Below are positions 45,301 through 54,000 of a stretch of 64,000 bases of DNA, one piece after another. The DNA is from an uncultured Clostridia bacterium (GTDB taxonomy: Bacteria > Bacillota > Clostridia > UMGS1810). A program made the position numbers and the translations under genes. Under the pieces are notes generated by a model. It did not search any database. It was not told the origin of the DNA and saw only the letters and a list, made by a program, of their open reading frames with translations. Location: contig CAKSJG010000014.1 of the NCBI GenBank assembly GCA_934463165.1, positions 4,876 through 68,875 of the forward strand, in the 5' to 3' direction. Numbering within the stretch: the first letter of the stretch is position 1; each line of letters starts with the position of its first letter.

Positions 45301-45425
45301 GTAACAGCATTTGTCTTATCGGAAAACGGAATGTAATACGCACGCGGCCTCTCTCTGTTTTCCGAAACAAGTGAAAAATCGTCATATTTTTCATACTTAT
45401 TTTCATCATAAATTATTTTTTTCAT
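42375..45425 (-). CDS. glycoside hydrolase family 2 beta-galactosidase
   Basis: A 1016-aa leaderless LacZ-type enzyme. Jelly-roll sugar-binding domain first (LNGKWNFSYAECPLD; PFQYDPPYTYKMNPVGVYNR), then Ig-like, TIM barrel with acid/base Glu in WSLGNEGQFG and nucleophile Glu in FLAEYCHAMGVGPGG, and the Bgal_small_N tail closing with GVGSNSCGPSLPEKY. The ATG at 45425 is chosen because AGAGGTG is 5 bases upstream; an open extension to 45500 would run through the promoter. It has its own promoter and a divergent AraC gene, forming an independent galactoside response. Confidence 0.92.
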   Translation of the reverse strand: MKKIIYDENKYEKYDDFSLVSENRERPRAYYIPFSDKTNAVTMKNYDSDAFVSLNGKWNFSYAECPLDIPDDISKIQYTDSIAVPSCLECCGYGQIHYTNINYPFQYDPPYTYKMNPVGVYNRTFYHAASDKKTYIVFEGVSSYFELYINGKYVGMSRGSHMQAEFDITSFLSDGMNDVTAAVYTWNAESYLEDQDFFRFHGIFRDVYLLDRPKNHIRDIYIKPDVCGKIAFEFDFVGAEQPCSVSVMSYDGKVIACKEILASGEIDIGSPCLWSAEKPNLYGVLISCCGEYIYKRIGFREITTSPKGELLINGVSVKLKGVNRHDSNPKTGYCTTEEDMERDIILMKQNNINCIRTSHYPNHPHFLELCDEYGMYVMDECDQETHGVENAYGLCSTSAIGQMAGNPEVLPSYMDRMERMVERDKNAPCIISWSLGNEGQFGSNHVKMSEWTKKRDNTRLIHYERTAYPNKAYGADQIKIDPCVDIISRMYTSLDNLDIQGNMTDDPRPYFLAEYCHAMGVGPGGVKDYWDIICKYPRLIGGCVWEWCDHAVEKKLENGKIGYIYGGDSGEFPHDGNFCCDGLVFPDRTPSTGLMEYKKVIEPWKVNCADIENGQFEIENRYDFTAFDEFEFSYSVVADGNVFDSGSFTADIKPHETKTVSLKFKKPGSVKDGAYIELYMNLPKKTPWCNAGHNLAWAQFEIPVKKAECKAPLPKAIKVDDKKRYISVEACGNTITIDKAAGMITSLKKHGCELLERRADLVTWRAPIDNDRYARIDWENEFMHKAYFKVKNVKTEISDDKCTVTVSGSHGASARIPIFDINICYTVTSNGVSIDICSLKNKIKSMNRSSSEETDLDLNLKKDIDEVPRFGMRFALKKEFENIEYFGRGDTECYIDYSEHARMGVWKSTVTDEYQPYIMPQDCGNHIDVKWLKLTGSETLKFECEKSFEFSALHYTVEELDEKKHAFELEQSDSTEVLICFKNRGVGSNSCGPSLPEKYCVTDKKIEFKFSLSVSD

Positions 45426-45468
45426 AAAGCACCTCTGAAATATAATTATTTTGATATCGGATACATAC

Positions 45469-45496
45469 ATAATATCATAAATAGCGGCAAAGTCAA
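45469..45496 (-). promoter_or_regulatory. promoter of the second GH2 gene
   Basis: On the minus strand TTGACT (45491-45496), 16-base spacer, TATTAT (45469-45474). Confidence 0.6.
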
Positions 45497-45527
45497 TCAT
45501 AAAATTTTGATTAGCATTATAATAATA

Positions 45528-45556
45528 TTGATATTTATACGCTTTTGTGATATAAT
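45528..45556 (+). promoter_or_regulatory. promoter of the divergent AraC gene
   Basis: TTGATA (45528-45533), 17-base spacer, TATAAT (45551-45556). Only about 31 bases separate its -35 from that of the GH2 promoter. Confidence 0.65.
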
Positions 45557-45584
45557 AAAAAAAATGAAAAATGAGGTTTTTTAA

Positions 45585-46373
45585 ATGAAAATATCAGCCT
45601 ATTTGTCACTTGCCGGAGATGCGGACAAAAAGCTTCCGTTTTATATAGCCACAATCGGAAATACAAAATTTCAGACCATAGTCCACAGACCGCTCGGGAT
45701 TGGTGATCATCAGCTGCTGTATACACTGAAAGGCAGCGGCTGCTGCTTTATAAACGGAAAAACGTATAAAATAAAAAAAGGGAATCTTATATATCTTTCG
45801 CCGAACACTCCGCACGAATATCACAGCACAAACTCATGGGAAACACTTTATATAACATTTAACGGATCGGGAGTTGATAATTTTTTTGATATAGAATCAT
45901 CTGTTCATACTTTGGACGAAAATTTTGATTTTTACAAATATTACAGAGAATTATATCAACTTAATAAAGACCCTGCAATGTATAAAAAAAAGAGCGTATG
46001 CCTGTATTCGTTTTTGATATCTTTAAAAGAACAGCTGACGCAGCCCGAAAAGAAAACAAAAAGAAGAATTCATCTTATGACGCACGCAATGCATTATTTA
46101 AGTGAAAACACAAATATGAGCTTAGCGGATGCTGCCGCGGAATTTAACATATCGGAAGAACATTTTTGCAGAATTTTTAAAAGCTACACCGGATACCGCC
46201 CGTTTGAATATGTCAACCTTGTAAAGATTCAAAAATCAAAGGAGCTTTTGAAAAACACAAACTATTCGGTGGGAGAAATTGCTTCACAGTCGGGATTTGA
46301 CAGTCACAGCTACTTTACGTTTATTTTTAAAAAATATACGGGCATGACTCCGACGCAATACAGAAAAAAATAA
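45585..46373 (+). CDS. AraC-family regulator of the GH2 gene
   Basis: 262 aa. N-terminal cupin-like sensor (GIGDHQLLYTLKGSGCCFING near residue 45, LSPNTPHEYHS near 77) and a C-terminal double helix-turn-helix (MSLADAAAEFNISEEHFCRIF and YSVGEIASQSGFDSHSYF, ending MTPTQYRKK), the arrangement of AraC regulators of sugar genes such as MsmR/RafR. Divergent from the 1016-aa beta-galactosidase with back-to-back promoters, so it probably activates that gene on a galactoside signal. Confidence 0.88.
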   Translation: MKISAYLSLAGDADKKLPFYIATIGNTKFQTIVHRPLGIGDHQLLYTLKGSGCCFINGKTYKIKKGNLIYLSPNTPHEYHSTNSWETLYITFNGSGVDNFFDIESSVHTLDENFDFYKYYRELYQLNKDPAMYKKKSVCLYSFLISLKEQLTQPEKKTKRRIHLMTHAMHYLSENTNMSLADAAAEFNISEEHFCRIFKSYTGYRPFEYVNLVKIQKSKELLKNTNYSVGEIASQSGFDSHSYFTFIFKKYTGMTPTQYRKK

Positions 46374-46405
46374 TAATATTTCAAAGTATAATTTTGTTTA
46401 TTTAA

Positions 46406-46439
46406 TGAAGCGGAACGGTGAAAACATCGTTCCGCTTCA
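46406..46439. terminator. hairpin between converging AraC and nfnB genes
   Basis: A 12-bp perfect stem (TGAAGCGGAACG at 46406-46417 with CGTTCCGCTTCA at 46428-46439) and a 10-base loop. T runs are absent, so its strength is doubtful; the GGAACG core resembles the hairpins at 32.3-32.4 kb. Confidence 0.45.
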
Positions 46440-46452
46440 AACATTAATTCAA

Positions 46453-47847
46453 TTAATTTTTATTTTTAATATATTCGTCAATTGCCTCCGCAGCACTTTT
46501 ACCGGCACCCATTGCCAGAATAACCGTTGCGGCTCCGGTTACCGCATCGCCGCCGGCATAAACCGCCTCGCGCGATGTAAGACCCGTCTTTTCATCGGCA
46601 ATTATTCCGCCCCACTTTTGAGTTTCAAGTCCTGCTGTTGTTGACTTGATAAGCGGATTCGGCGATGTGCCGATTGCCATTATAACACAGTCACATTCAA
46701 TTTCAAACTCGCTTCCGTCTATAGCAACGGGGCGTCTTCTGCCGGAAGCATCGGGCTCACCGAGTTCCATTTTAATGCACTTTATGCCACGCACAAAACC
46801 GTCTTCGTCCGAGAGTATTTCAACAGGGTTATTAAGAAGGTTAAAATGTATCCCCTCTTCCATTGCATGCTCAACTTCTTCTTTTCTTGCGGGAAGCTCC
46901 TCAAGCGAACGGCGGTATACGATGTATACATCATCGGCACCGAGACGGAGCGCGCTTCTTGCAGCGTCCATGGCAACGTTACCTCCGCCGACAACAACAA
47001 CCTTTTTTGATTTTTTCACGGGCGTGTCACTTGAATCAAGATAAGCCTTCATCAGATTAACTCTGGTAAGAAATTCGTTTGCGGAATAAACTCCCTTTAA
47101 ATTTTCTCCGGGAATATTCATAAAACGCGGAAGACCTGCTCCCGATCCTATAAACACAGCTTCATAACCCTCGTCATGAATAAGCTCATCTATGGATATT
47201 GTCTTTCCGACAACCATGTTAACCGCTATTTCAACACCCAAATCACGGAGGGTATCGATTTCCTTTGCAACTATTGACTTCGGCAGCCTGAATTCCGGTA
47301 TACCGTACACAAGCACGCCGCCCGGAGTGTGAAGAGCTTCAAAGATCGTAACCGCATAGCCTTTTTTTGCGAGATCGCCGGCGCATGCAAGCCCCGACGG
47401 GCCCGAACCTATAACGGCAACTTTGTGACCGTTGGACGCGGGTTTTTCGGGTTTTTCAGCCGAATGTTCATTGTGACGATCAGCTACAAAACGCTCCAAG
47501 CGACCGATTGCCACGCTTTCACACTTTATTCCTCTTACGCATTTACCCTCACACTGATTCTCCTGTGGACATACCCTTCCGCATACTGCAGGCAGAGAGT
47601 TTGAAGCCGTCAGAATTTTATAGGCATTTTCAAATTCACCCTTTGCCACTTCGGCAATAAATTCCGGTATATCAATATTAACCGGACATCCGCTGACGCA
47701 CGGTTTATTTTTGCAATGCAGACATCTGCCCGCCTCATCCATTGCTTGCTCTTCGCTGTAGCCCAGCGCAACTTCGGAGAAATTCTTTCCTCTGACTTTC
47801 GGATCCTGCACCGGCATTTCATTTTTCTTTGGAGACATATTAGGCAT
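46453..47847 (-). CDS. nfnB: NfnB-type NADPH-dependent oxidoreductase (glutamate synthase small subunit family)
   Basis: A 464-aa cytoplasmic flavoprotein. An N-terminal [4Fe-4S] region carries CLHCKNKPCVSGCP and CGRVCPQENQCEGKC; then comes an FAD Rossmann motif (VAVIGSGPSGLACAGDLAKKG near residue 147) and an NADPH one (VVVVGGGNVAMDAARSAL near 285). These match both GltD-like proteins and the NfnB subunit of the electron-bifurcating NADH-dependent ferredoxin:NADP+ oxidoreductase. The NfnA-like gene directly upstream, overlapping in TAATG, and the lack of a large GltB subunit favour NfnB. Many databases call it glutamate synthase (gltA). Confidence 0.87.
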   Translation of the reverse strand: MPNMSPKKNEMPVQDPKVRGKNFSEVALGYSEEQAMDEAGRCLHCKNKPCVSGCPVNIDIPEFIAEVAKGEFENAYKILTASNSLPAVCGRVCPQENQCEGKCVRGIKCESVAIGRLERFVADRHNEHSAEKPEKPASNGHKVAVIGSGPSGLACAGDLAKKGYAVTIFEALHTPGGVLVYGIPEFRLPKSIVAKEIDTLRDLGVEIAVNMVVGKTISIDELIHDEGYEAVFIGSGAGLPRFMNIPGENLKGVYSANEFLTRVNLMKAYLDSSDTPVKKSKKVVVVGGGNVAMDAARSALRLGADDVYIVYRRSLEELPARKEEVEHAMEEGIHFNLLNNPVEILSDEDGFVRGIKCIKMELGEPDASGRRRPVAIDGSEFEIECDCVIMAIGTSPNPLIKSTTAGLETQKWGGIIADEKTGLTSREAVYAGGDAVTGAATVILAMGAGKSAAEAIDEYIKNKN

Positions 47848-48689
47848 TATTTAACCTCCTTGCTGAATAAGTTACATGTTTCTTCGTGCTTTTTGCGTTC
47901 AAACGGTCTGTACATCGTTGAACGTGCCATTGCTTCATCAAAATCAATCAGGTGACCGTCAAATTCCGGACCGTCAACACAGGCAAATTTTGTTTCACCG
48001 CCGACGCTTAATCTGCATCCGCCGCACATCCCCGTGCCGTCTATCATGATCGGGTTCATGCTTGCAACGGTCTTTATGCCGTATTCTTTTGTAAGCTTAC
48101 ATACAAATTTCATCATGATGAGAGGACCGATTGTAATTACTTCGTCATATTTTTCGCCGCTGTCAATAAGTTTTTTGAGCGCGTCGGTTACAAGGCCCTT
48201 TTCGCCTGCGCTGCCGTCATCGGACATAAGGAAAAATTTTGAGCTTGCCGCTTTAAATTCATCCTCCAAAATAACAAGATCTTTATTTCTGAATCCGACA
48301 ATTGCATGAACCTCAGCGCCGAGAGAATGAAGCTTTTTTGCAACCGGATATGCAATTGCACTGCCGACGCCTCCGCCGACAACCGCAACCTTTTTCAAAT
48401 TATCGGTATGAGTAGCTCTGCCCAGGGGACCCACAAAATCCGAAATAAATTCACCTTCATTTTTATGATTGAGTTTTTCCGTCGTTGCTCCGACAATCTG
48501 AAAAATTATCGTTACCGTGCCTTTTTCTCTGTCATAATCGGCAATGGTGAGCGGTATTCTTTCACCGTCGAAATCTGTTCTGAGTATGATAAACTGCCCC
48601 GGTTCAGCTTTTTTTGCAACAAAGGGTGCGTCTATGACCATTTCGGTAACGGTCGGATTAAGAACTTTTTTTCTTAAAATTTTATACAT
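47847..48689 (-). CDS. nfnA: NfnA-type ferredoxin-NADP reductase subunit
   Basis: 280 aa. An FAD-binding ferredoxin-reductase-like barrel (GQFIILRTDFDGERIPLTIADYD) is followed by an NAD-binding half (VAVVGGGVGSAIAYPVAKKL near residue 105) and a C-terminal [2Fe-2S] Cys cluster (GTGMCGGCRLSVGGETKFAC near 220). This is the dihydroorotate-dehydrogenase electron-transfer (PyrK)-like fold used by NfnA; there is no pyrD here, and the nfnB-like gene overlaps its stop, which decides the call. The complex balances NADH, NADPH and reduced ferredoxin. Confidence 0.86.
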   Translation of the reverse strand: MYKILRKKVLNPTVTEMVIDAPFVAKKAEPGQFIILRTDFDGERIPLTIADYDREKGTVTIIFQIVGATTEKLNHKNEGEFISDFVGPLGRATHTDNLKKVAVVGGGVGSAIAYPVAKKLHSLGAEVHAIVGFRNKDLVILEDEFKAASSKFFLMSDDGSAGEKGLVTDALKKLIDSGEKYDEVITIGPLIMMKFVCKLTKEYGIKTVASMNPIMIDGTGMCGGCRLSVGGETKFACVDGPEFDGHLIDFDEAMARSTMYRPFERKKHEETCNLFSKEVK

Positions 48690-48776
48690 AAAAAGTTTCA
48701 GCCTTTCCGCCCGCTTAAAGTAAAAATACGATTTCTGCCGCGGGCCGGCAATACCGTATAAATCGCTATAAGTTAT

Positions 48777-48805
48777 ATTGTATCATAAAATACGACAACA
48801 ATCAA
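48777..48805 (-). promoter_or_regulatory. promoter of nfnAB
   Basis: On the minus strand TTGATT (48800-48805), 17-base spacer, TACAAT (48777-48782), then an 80-base leader. Confidence 0.6.
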
Positions 48806-48818
48806 TATGCAATACATA

Positions 48819-48848
48819 AAAAAAGATGCCTCATGCGGCATCTTTTTT
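48819..48848 (-). terminator. terminator after gdhA
   Basis: A 12-bp perfect stem (48819-48830 with 48837-48848) around a 6-base loop, with T6 at the minus-strand 3-prime end. Confidence 0.85.
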
Positions 48849-48861
48849 ATATTGTCAAAAA

Positions 48862-50208
48862 TCAAACCACACCGTATGCAAGCATTGATTTTGCAACTTT
48901 CATAAATCCTGCAATGTTTGCACCTGCTACCATGTTGCCTTTCATTCCGAATTCTTCGGCAGCGTCTGCAGCGTTGTGATAAATGTTAACCATGATATCC
49001 TTAAGTTTTGCGTCAACCTCTTCAAATGTCCATGAATATCTCATAGAGTTCTGGCTCATTTCAAGAGCTGATGTTGCAACGCCGCCCGCATTTGCAGCCT
49101 TTGCGGGTCCGAAGAGGATTCCGTTTGACTGATAAACATGAATAGCTTCGGGAGTTGAAGGCATGTTGGCACCTTCGGCAACAACCTTTACGCCGTTTGC
49201 AACAAGCTTCTTTGCGGATTCCTCGTTGATCTCATTCTGTGTAGCACACGGAAGTGCAATATCACATTTAATACCCCAGATACCGGAGCAGCCTTCGTGA
49301 TATTCAGCTTCGGGACGTACCGTAACATATTCTTTGATTCTCTTTCTCTCAACTTCTTTGAGCTGCTTAACAAGATCAAGATCAACACCGTTTTTATCGT
49401 AGATATATCCGTTTGAATCGGAAAGAGCAACAACCTTTGCTCCGAGCTGTGTAGCCTTTTCGGTTGCATAAATAGCAACATTACCCGAGCCGGAAACAAC
49501 AACGGTTTTACCCTTAAATGAATCACCATGATCGTTTAACATTTCCTCGGTAAAATAGCAAAGACCGTAGCCTGTAGCTTCTGTTCTTGCAAGGCTTCCG
49601 CCGTATGTGAGACCTTTACCCGTGAGAACACCGGTAAATTCGTTTCTGAGCCTCTTATACTGACCGAAAAGATAACCGATTTCTCTTCCGCCTACTCCGA
49701 TATCACCGGCAGGTACGTCGGTATCTGCACCGATGTGCTTGCTGAGTTCCGTCATAAAGCTCTGGCAGAAACGCATAACTTCCATATCGGATTTACCCTT
49801 AGGATCAAAATCGGAACCGCCCTTGCCGCCGCCTATCGGAAGTCCCGTAAGCGAGTTTTTGAATACCTGTTCAAAACCAAGGAATTTTATGATACCTTCA
49901 TAAACAGACGGATGGAAACGCAGACCGCCCTTGTAAGGTCCTATAGCGGAATTAAACTGAACTCTGAATCCGCGGTTAACCTGAACTTTACCGTTATCAT
50001 CAACCCAGGGAACTCTGAATTTAATTATTCTTTCGGGCTCAACTATTGAATCAATAACACCCTTTTCTATAAATTCCGGATATTTTTCAACAACGGGCTC
50101 GAGTGATTCAAGAACCTCGGAAACTGCCTGATGAAATTCCGGTTCGCCGGGATTACGTTTGATAACCTTTTCCATAACGCCGGCCAAATAAGCGTTTTTA
50201 ATATTCAT
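48862..50208 (-). CDS. gdhA: NADP-type glutamate dehydrogenase
   Basis: A 448-aa hexameric-type enzyme interconverting 2-oxoglutarate plus ammonia and glutamate. Motifs: NSAIGPYKGGLRFHPSV (substrate binding, near residue 85), the catalytic-lysine block LPIGGGKGGSDFDPKG (near 120), DTDVPAGDIGVGGREIG (near 165), and the dinucleotide fold VVVSGSGNVAIYATEKA (near 235). The length is that of the bacterial 450-aa class. AGGAGG precedes the ATG. It is a single gene with a consensus promoter and a strong terminator. NADP preference is suggested by class and by the neighbouring NfnAB, not by a decisive residue. Confidence 0.95.
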   Translation of the reverse strand: MNIKNAYLAGVMEKVIKRNPGEPEFHQAVSEVLESLEPVVEKYPEFIEKGVIDSIVEPERIIKFRVPWVDDNGKVQVNRGFRVQFNSAIGPYKGGLRFHPSVYEGIIKFLGFEQVFKNSLTGLPIGGGKGGSDFDPKGKSDMEVMRFCQSFMTELSKHIGADTDVPAGDIGVGGREIGYLFGQYKRLRNEFTGVLTGKGLTYGGSLARTEATGYGLCYFTEEMLNDHGDSFKGKTVVVSGSGNVAIYATEKATQLGAKVVALSDSNGYIYDKNGVDLDLVKQLKEVERKRIKEYVTVRPEAEYHEGCSGIWGIKCDIALPCATQNEINEESAKKLVANGVKVVAEGANMPSTPEAIHVYQSNGILFGPAKAANAGGVATSALEMSQNSMRYSWTFEEVDAKLKDIMVNIYHNAADAAEEFGMKGNMVAGANIAGFMKVAKSMLAYGVV

Positions 50209-50231
50209 TATATATACCTCCTGTTTATAGT

Positions 50232-50288
50232 AAGGTTAAAACCTTCCAAACATACTAATATTATATCATTATTTTTTTTCAATGTCAA
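50232..50288 (-). promoter_or_regulatory. gdhA promoter (consensus) and AAGGTTAAAACCTT palindrome
   Basis: On the minus strand TTGACA (50283-50288), 17-base spacer, TATAAT (50260-50265): perfect consensus. A 14-base inverted repeat AAGGTT-AA-AACCTT lies at 50232-50245, about ten bases past the expected transcription start, a possible repressor site. Confidence 0.75.
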
Positions 50289-50368
50289 CAGTTTTTGCAA
50301 GTTTGGAATCCTAAAATTTCAAAATACATATTTTTTCTTTGAAATTCATATTATCACTGTGGCTTATA

Positions 50369-50410
50369 AAAATCCGCCGTGCATTTTGCTTGGATAATAC
50401 ACAGCGGATA
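50369..50410 (-). terminator. probable terminator after rex
   Basis: ATCCGC-C-GTG (from 50373) pairs with CAC-A-GCGGAT (to 50410) with one mismatch; on the minus strand the stem is followed by TTTTTATAAG. Confidence 0.6.
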
Positions 50411-50418
50411 TTCATATT

Positions 50419-51045
50419 CTACTTATTTGTCATTTTGTAAGATAAAGTCATTATCGAATCACTAAGATGTACGTTTTCGATTATAACGTCATCGGGAAGC
50501 TGAAGATCAACGTATACAAAATTCAAAAATGATTTTATACCGTATGATACAAGCTGCTCGGCAACGCTTTTTACGGCATCTTTCGGAAGAGTCAGTATTG
50601 CAATATCAGGATGTTCTTTTTCGGCAAATTTTTCAATATCACCATAAGGCATAACCTTTAAACCCGCGACGTCACTGCCTATAACATTCGGGTCTGTATC
50701 GAAAATGCCGCAAAGTGAAAAGCCGCGTTTTTTAAATCCTCCGTAATTTGCAAGAGCACGTCCGAGATTACCGGCTCCGATTATAACGGTTTTATACCCC
50801 TTGTCAAGTCCGAGCAAAGAACTTATACGGTCATAAAGCATTTCAACATTGTATCCGTATCCCTGCTGACCGAAGCCGCCGAAAAAATTCAGATCCTGTC
50901 TGATCTGAGACGCGGTAACTCCCATCTTTTTACTTAATTTCGTTGAAGAAACGCGTGATATATTATTTTTTAAAAGCTCCCCGAGATATCTGTGATATCT
51001 CGGGAGACGCTTAACAACAACCAAAGGTACTTGCTTTTCTGACAT
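50419..51045 (-). CDS. rex: redox-sensing transcriptional repressor Rex
   Basis: A 208-aa homodimeric repressor that leaves DNA when NADH rises. N-terminal winged helix at about 10-80 (RVSSTKLSKKMGVTASQIRQD and the GGFGQQGYGYNVEML wing) and an NADH-binding Rossmann domain with VIIGAGNLGRALANYGGF near residue 88, then the C-terminal domain-swap helix. AGGA precedes the ATG. It is the last gene of the cysE-to-rex unit, 21 bases after a beta-galactosidase gene, an unusual place. A matching operator is found before gap at 61151-61168. Confidence 0.95.
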   Translation of the reverse strand: MSEKQVPLVVVKRLPRYHRYLGELLKNNISRVSSTKLSKKMGVTASQIRQDLNFFGGFGQQGYGYNVEMLYDRISSLLGLDKGYKTVIIGAGNLGRALANYGGFKKRGFSLCGIFDTDPNVIGSDVAGLKVMPYGDIEKFAEKEHPDIAILTLPKDAVKSVAEQLVSYGIKSFLNFVYVDLQLPDDVIIENVHLSDSIMTLSYKMTNK

Positions 51046-51066
51046 CGGAAATCCTCCGTATAAAAG

Positions 51067-54000
51067 TTATTTTATCAAATCTTTCGGCTCGTCATTACCG
51101 AGTATTACAGGCAGAATATCAAATGAATATTCAATTTTTTTCTCGTTCAGCCTGTATTTTTCATCCGTGAGAGGTCCACAGCTTCCGGAGCCCACTCCCG
51201 TCACTTTACAGTCAATTCTGAGGAATGTCTCACTGCCCTCTTCAAGATCCCACTGATGCTTTGCGGCGGATATTTCCTCTTCCGTAAATTTGCTTGCGGC
51301 AAATTCAATCTTATCATTTGCCGAAACCATGATACCTCTGCCGAGTATATCATATACGCAGACCCATTTTACATTGGTTCTGTTTCCGCAGTCCTGCGGC
51401 ATAACATACGGAACGTGCATATCCTGAACAGTCGTCTTATACAATCCCGTTTTTGCATGGTGGTGCATATCGATATAATTTTCTTCGGGACCCATGCCGT
51501 AATATTCAACGTTATCCTTATTGTCAGCAAGAACTATTTCCATTCCGAATCTCGGCAGGAAAGAAAGACAACCGTTTTCAGCGCTTACTTCCGTTTTTAT
51601 AACACCGTTTTTGCATATGGTATATCTTGTGTTCATATTATCAACAAGATTAAGTCTTCCGAGTGATGTAACGGCACATTGAACGTTTATCACGTAGTTT
51701 CCGTCCGTATCAAATTCGGACGATACGTCATATACCTTAATACCTGCGGTTTCGTTTATATCATACATGCTCGATTCACCCTGAGGAATAACCCACTCCT
51801 TTTTGGCAATTCTGAAGTTATCTATCGGGGCACGCTTTGTTCCGTATGTCGTGCGGTCTGCCAGAATATCGCATCCGCCGACTTCAAGAACATCGAACGA
51901 ATTATAGTATTTGTTAAATACGTATCTGAAATTATAGCCGCTTACCGTAATAAACTCATCGCTTACTTCTTCAAAAAGATTTGAAAATTCCACGGCGACG
52001 AGCTTTCCGAATGCTTCAACAGGAAGCTCAAACTGTGCAAATGCAACCTCGTAGCCCGCTTCCGACCAATCGGTATCGTCTTTGAGAGTAACCGAAATAT
52101 TAAGATGGCATCCTGTTTTGCAGAATTCGGGGAGTGTGTATCCGAGTTTTATTCTCTTTGTTGCCTGCGGTTTAAGAGCAGTGTTTGCAGCCTTTCCGCG
52201 CTTGATAATCTTGCCGTCGCATTCTACGACATAGGAAATCTCAAAATCCGAAAGATTTGTAAAATCATAAAGATTTTTCACGGAAATTATACCGTTTTCC
52301 AAATCAACGGCATCAAATTTTACATACTGATAAACAGCCTTTGCCTCAAGCGCACCGCTCGACGGTGTTCTGTCGGGAAATACGAGACCGTCGCTGCAGA
52401 AGTTATCCGGACTTGCAATCTCGCCCGAATCGCCGCCGTAGCCGTAAGTCGTATTGCCGTTTTCATCCTCAAGTATTACGGCATGATCGGCCCATTCCCA
52501 AATGCAGCCGCCGCATGCACGTTTATATTTATAGAACACTTCCCAATAATCGGCAAGATCTCCGGGGCCGCAGCCCATAGCATGCGAATATTCACAGAGG
52601 AAGAATGTAAGTTTTGATTTTTTGCGAAGCCTTTCTTCGCATGTTTTGGGATCCGGATACATATAACTTTCAACATCAAACGGCATTTTATGACCGTCAA
52701 CGTCTTTATAATTTACTCCGTCCGCACGCTCATAGTGAACAAGCCTTGTGTTGTCTTTTTTCTTAACCCAATTACCCATAGCAATGTGATTATCGCCGTA
52801 GTCGGATTCGTTACCCATTGACCACATTATAACGGACGGATTGTTTTTATCGCGCTCAACCATTCTCTTTACCCTGTCCATTGCCTGCTCATACCACATT
52901 TCGCCCTGCGCCATGGTAAATTCGTCAAAAGCGTTATATCCGCTCCAGCAGCTTTCTCCCTTTCCGCAGCAGACCATACCGTGAGATTCAAAATCCGCCT
53001 CATCAATAAGGTAAAAACCGAGTTCGTTTGCAATGTGCAAAAATTCGGAGGTGTTGGGATAATGAGAGGTTCTTATCGTGTTAATATTGAGCTTTTTCAT
53101 AAGCTTGAGTTCACTGCGGATGCTGTCTGTCGGCGTTACATGACCGAGAGCGGCATTGGTGTCATGTCGGTTAACGCCCTTAAGCTTAACCGCCGCGCCG
53201 TTTATAAGGAGAACCCCGTCATCGGTTTTTTCCACTGTCCTGAAGCCTATATCCTGTGGGATTACCTCGCCGTCGGCTTCGATAATAAGCTTATAAAGGT
53301 ACGGTTTTTCGGCTGACCAGGAGTTTACATCACTGATTTTAAATTCGGTTTTTCCGCCTTTCTTTTCTTCAACAAGATTGCCGAAAGAATCAAAAAGCTT
53401 TAAGGTTATATCCGAGGCTTTATCCGCATCAGCTTCAACGGTGAGAACACCGTCTTTATAATCATTTTCCAAAAGAGCCTTTGCAAAAATATCCTTAACG
53501 GAATGCTTTGCCCTTGCAAGAAGATATACATCGCGGAATATTCCCGAAACTCTGTAGAAATCCTGATCTTCCATGTATGTGCCGTCGCTGTATTTAAGGA
53601 CAACCGCCGTTATTACGTTATCCCCTTTAACCACATATTCGCTTATATCAAATTCCGCAGGTACATGCGGAACCTTGGAAAATCCGACTTTTTTACCGTT
53701 TACATAAAGATAAAAGAATGAATCCACACCTTCAAAAACGATATGCGTCTCTCTGCCCTCAAATGTATCGGGAACACTGAACACTCTTGAATACACTCCG
53801 CACGGATTATCCACCGGAACATACGGCGGATCAATCGGAATGGGATATGTAATGTTGTGATATGCCGGAGCGCCGTAGCCGTACATCTGCCAGTTAGACG
53901 GAACGGGGAGAGTCTCCCAATCCGATGTATCGGCGAGCTCGATATCTTTATCGACATCAACATATCTCTCAAAATATTTAAACTTCCAGTCTCCGTTTAA

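Noticed and set aside
46453..48689. Glutamate synthase or PyrK/PyrD operon
   Set aside because: No large GltB subunit and no pyrD are present; the two subunits together match NfnAB better.
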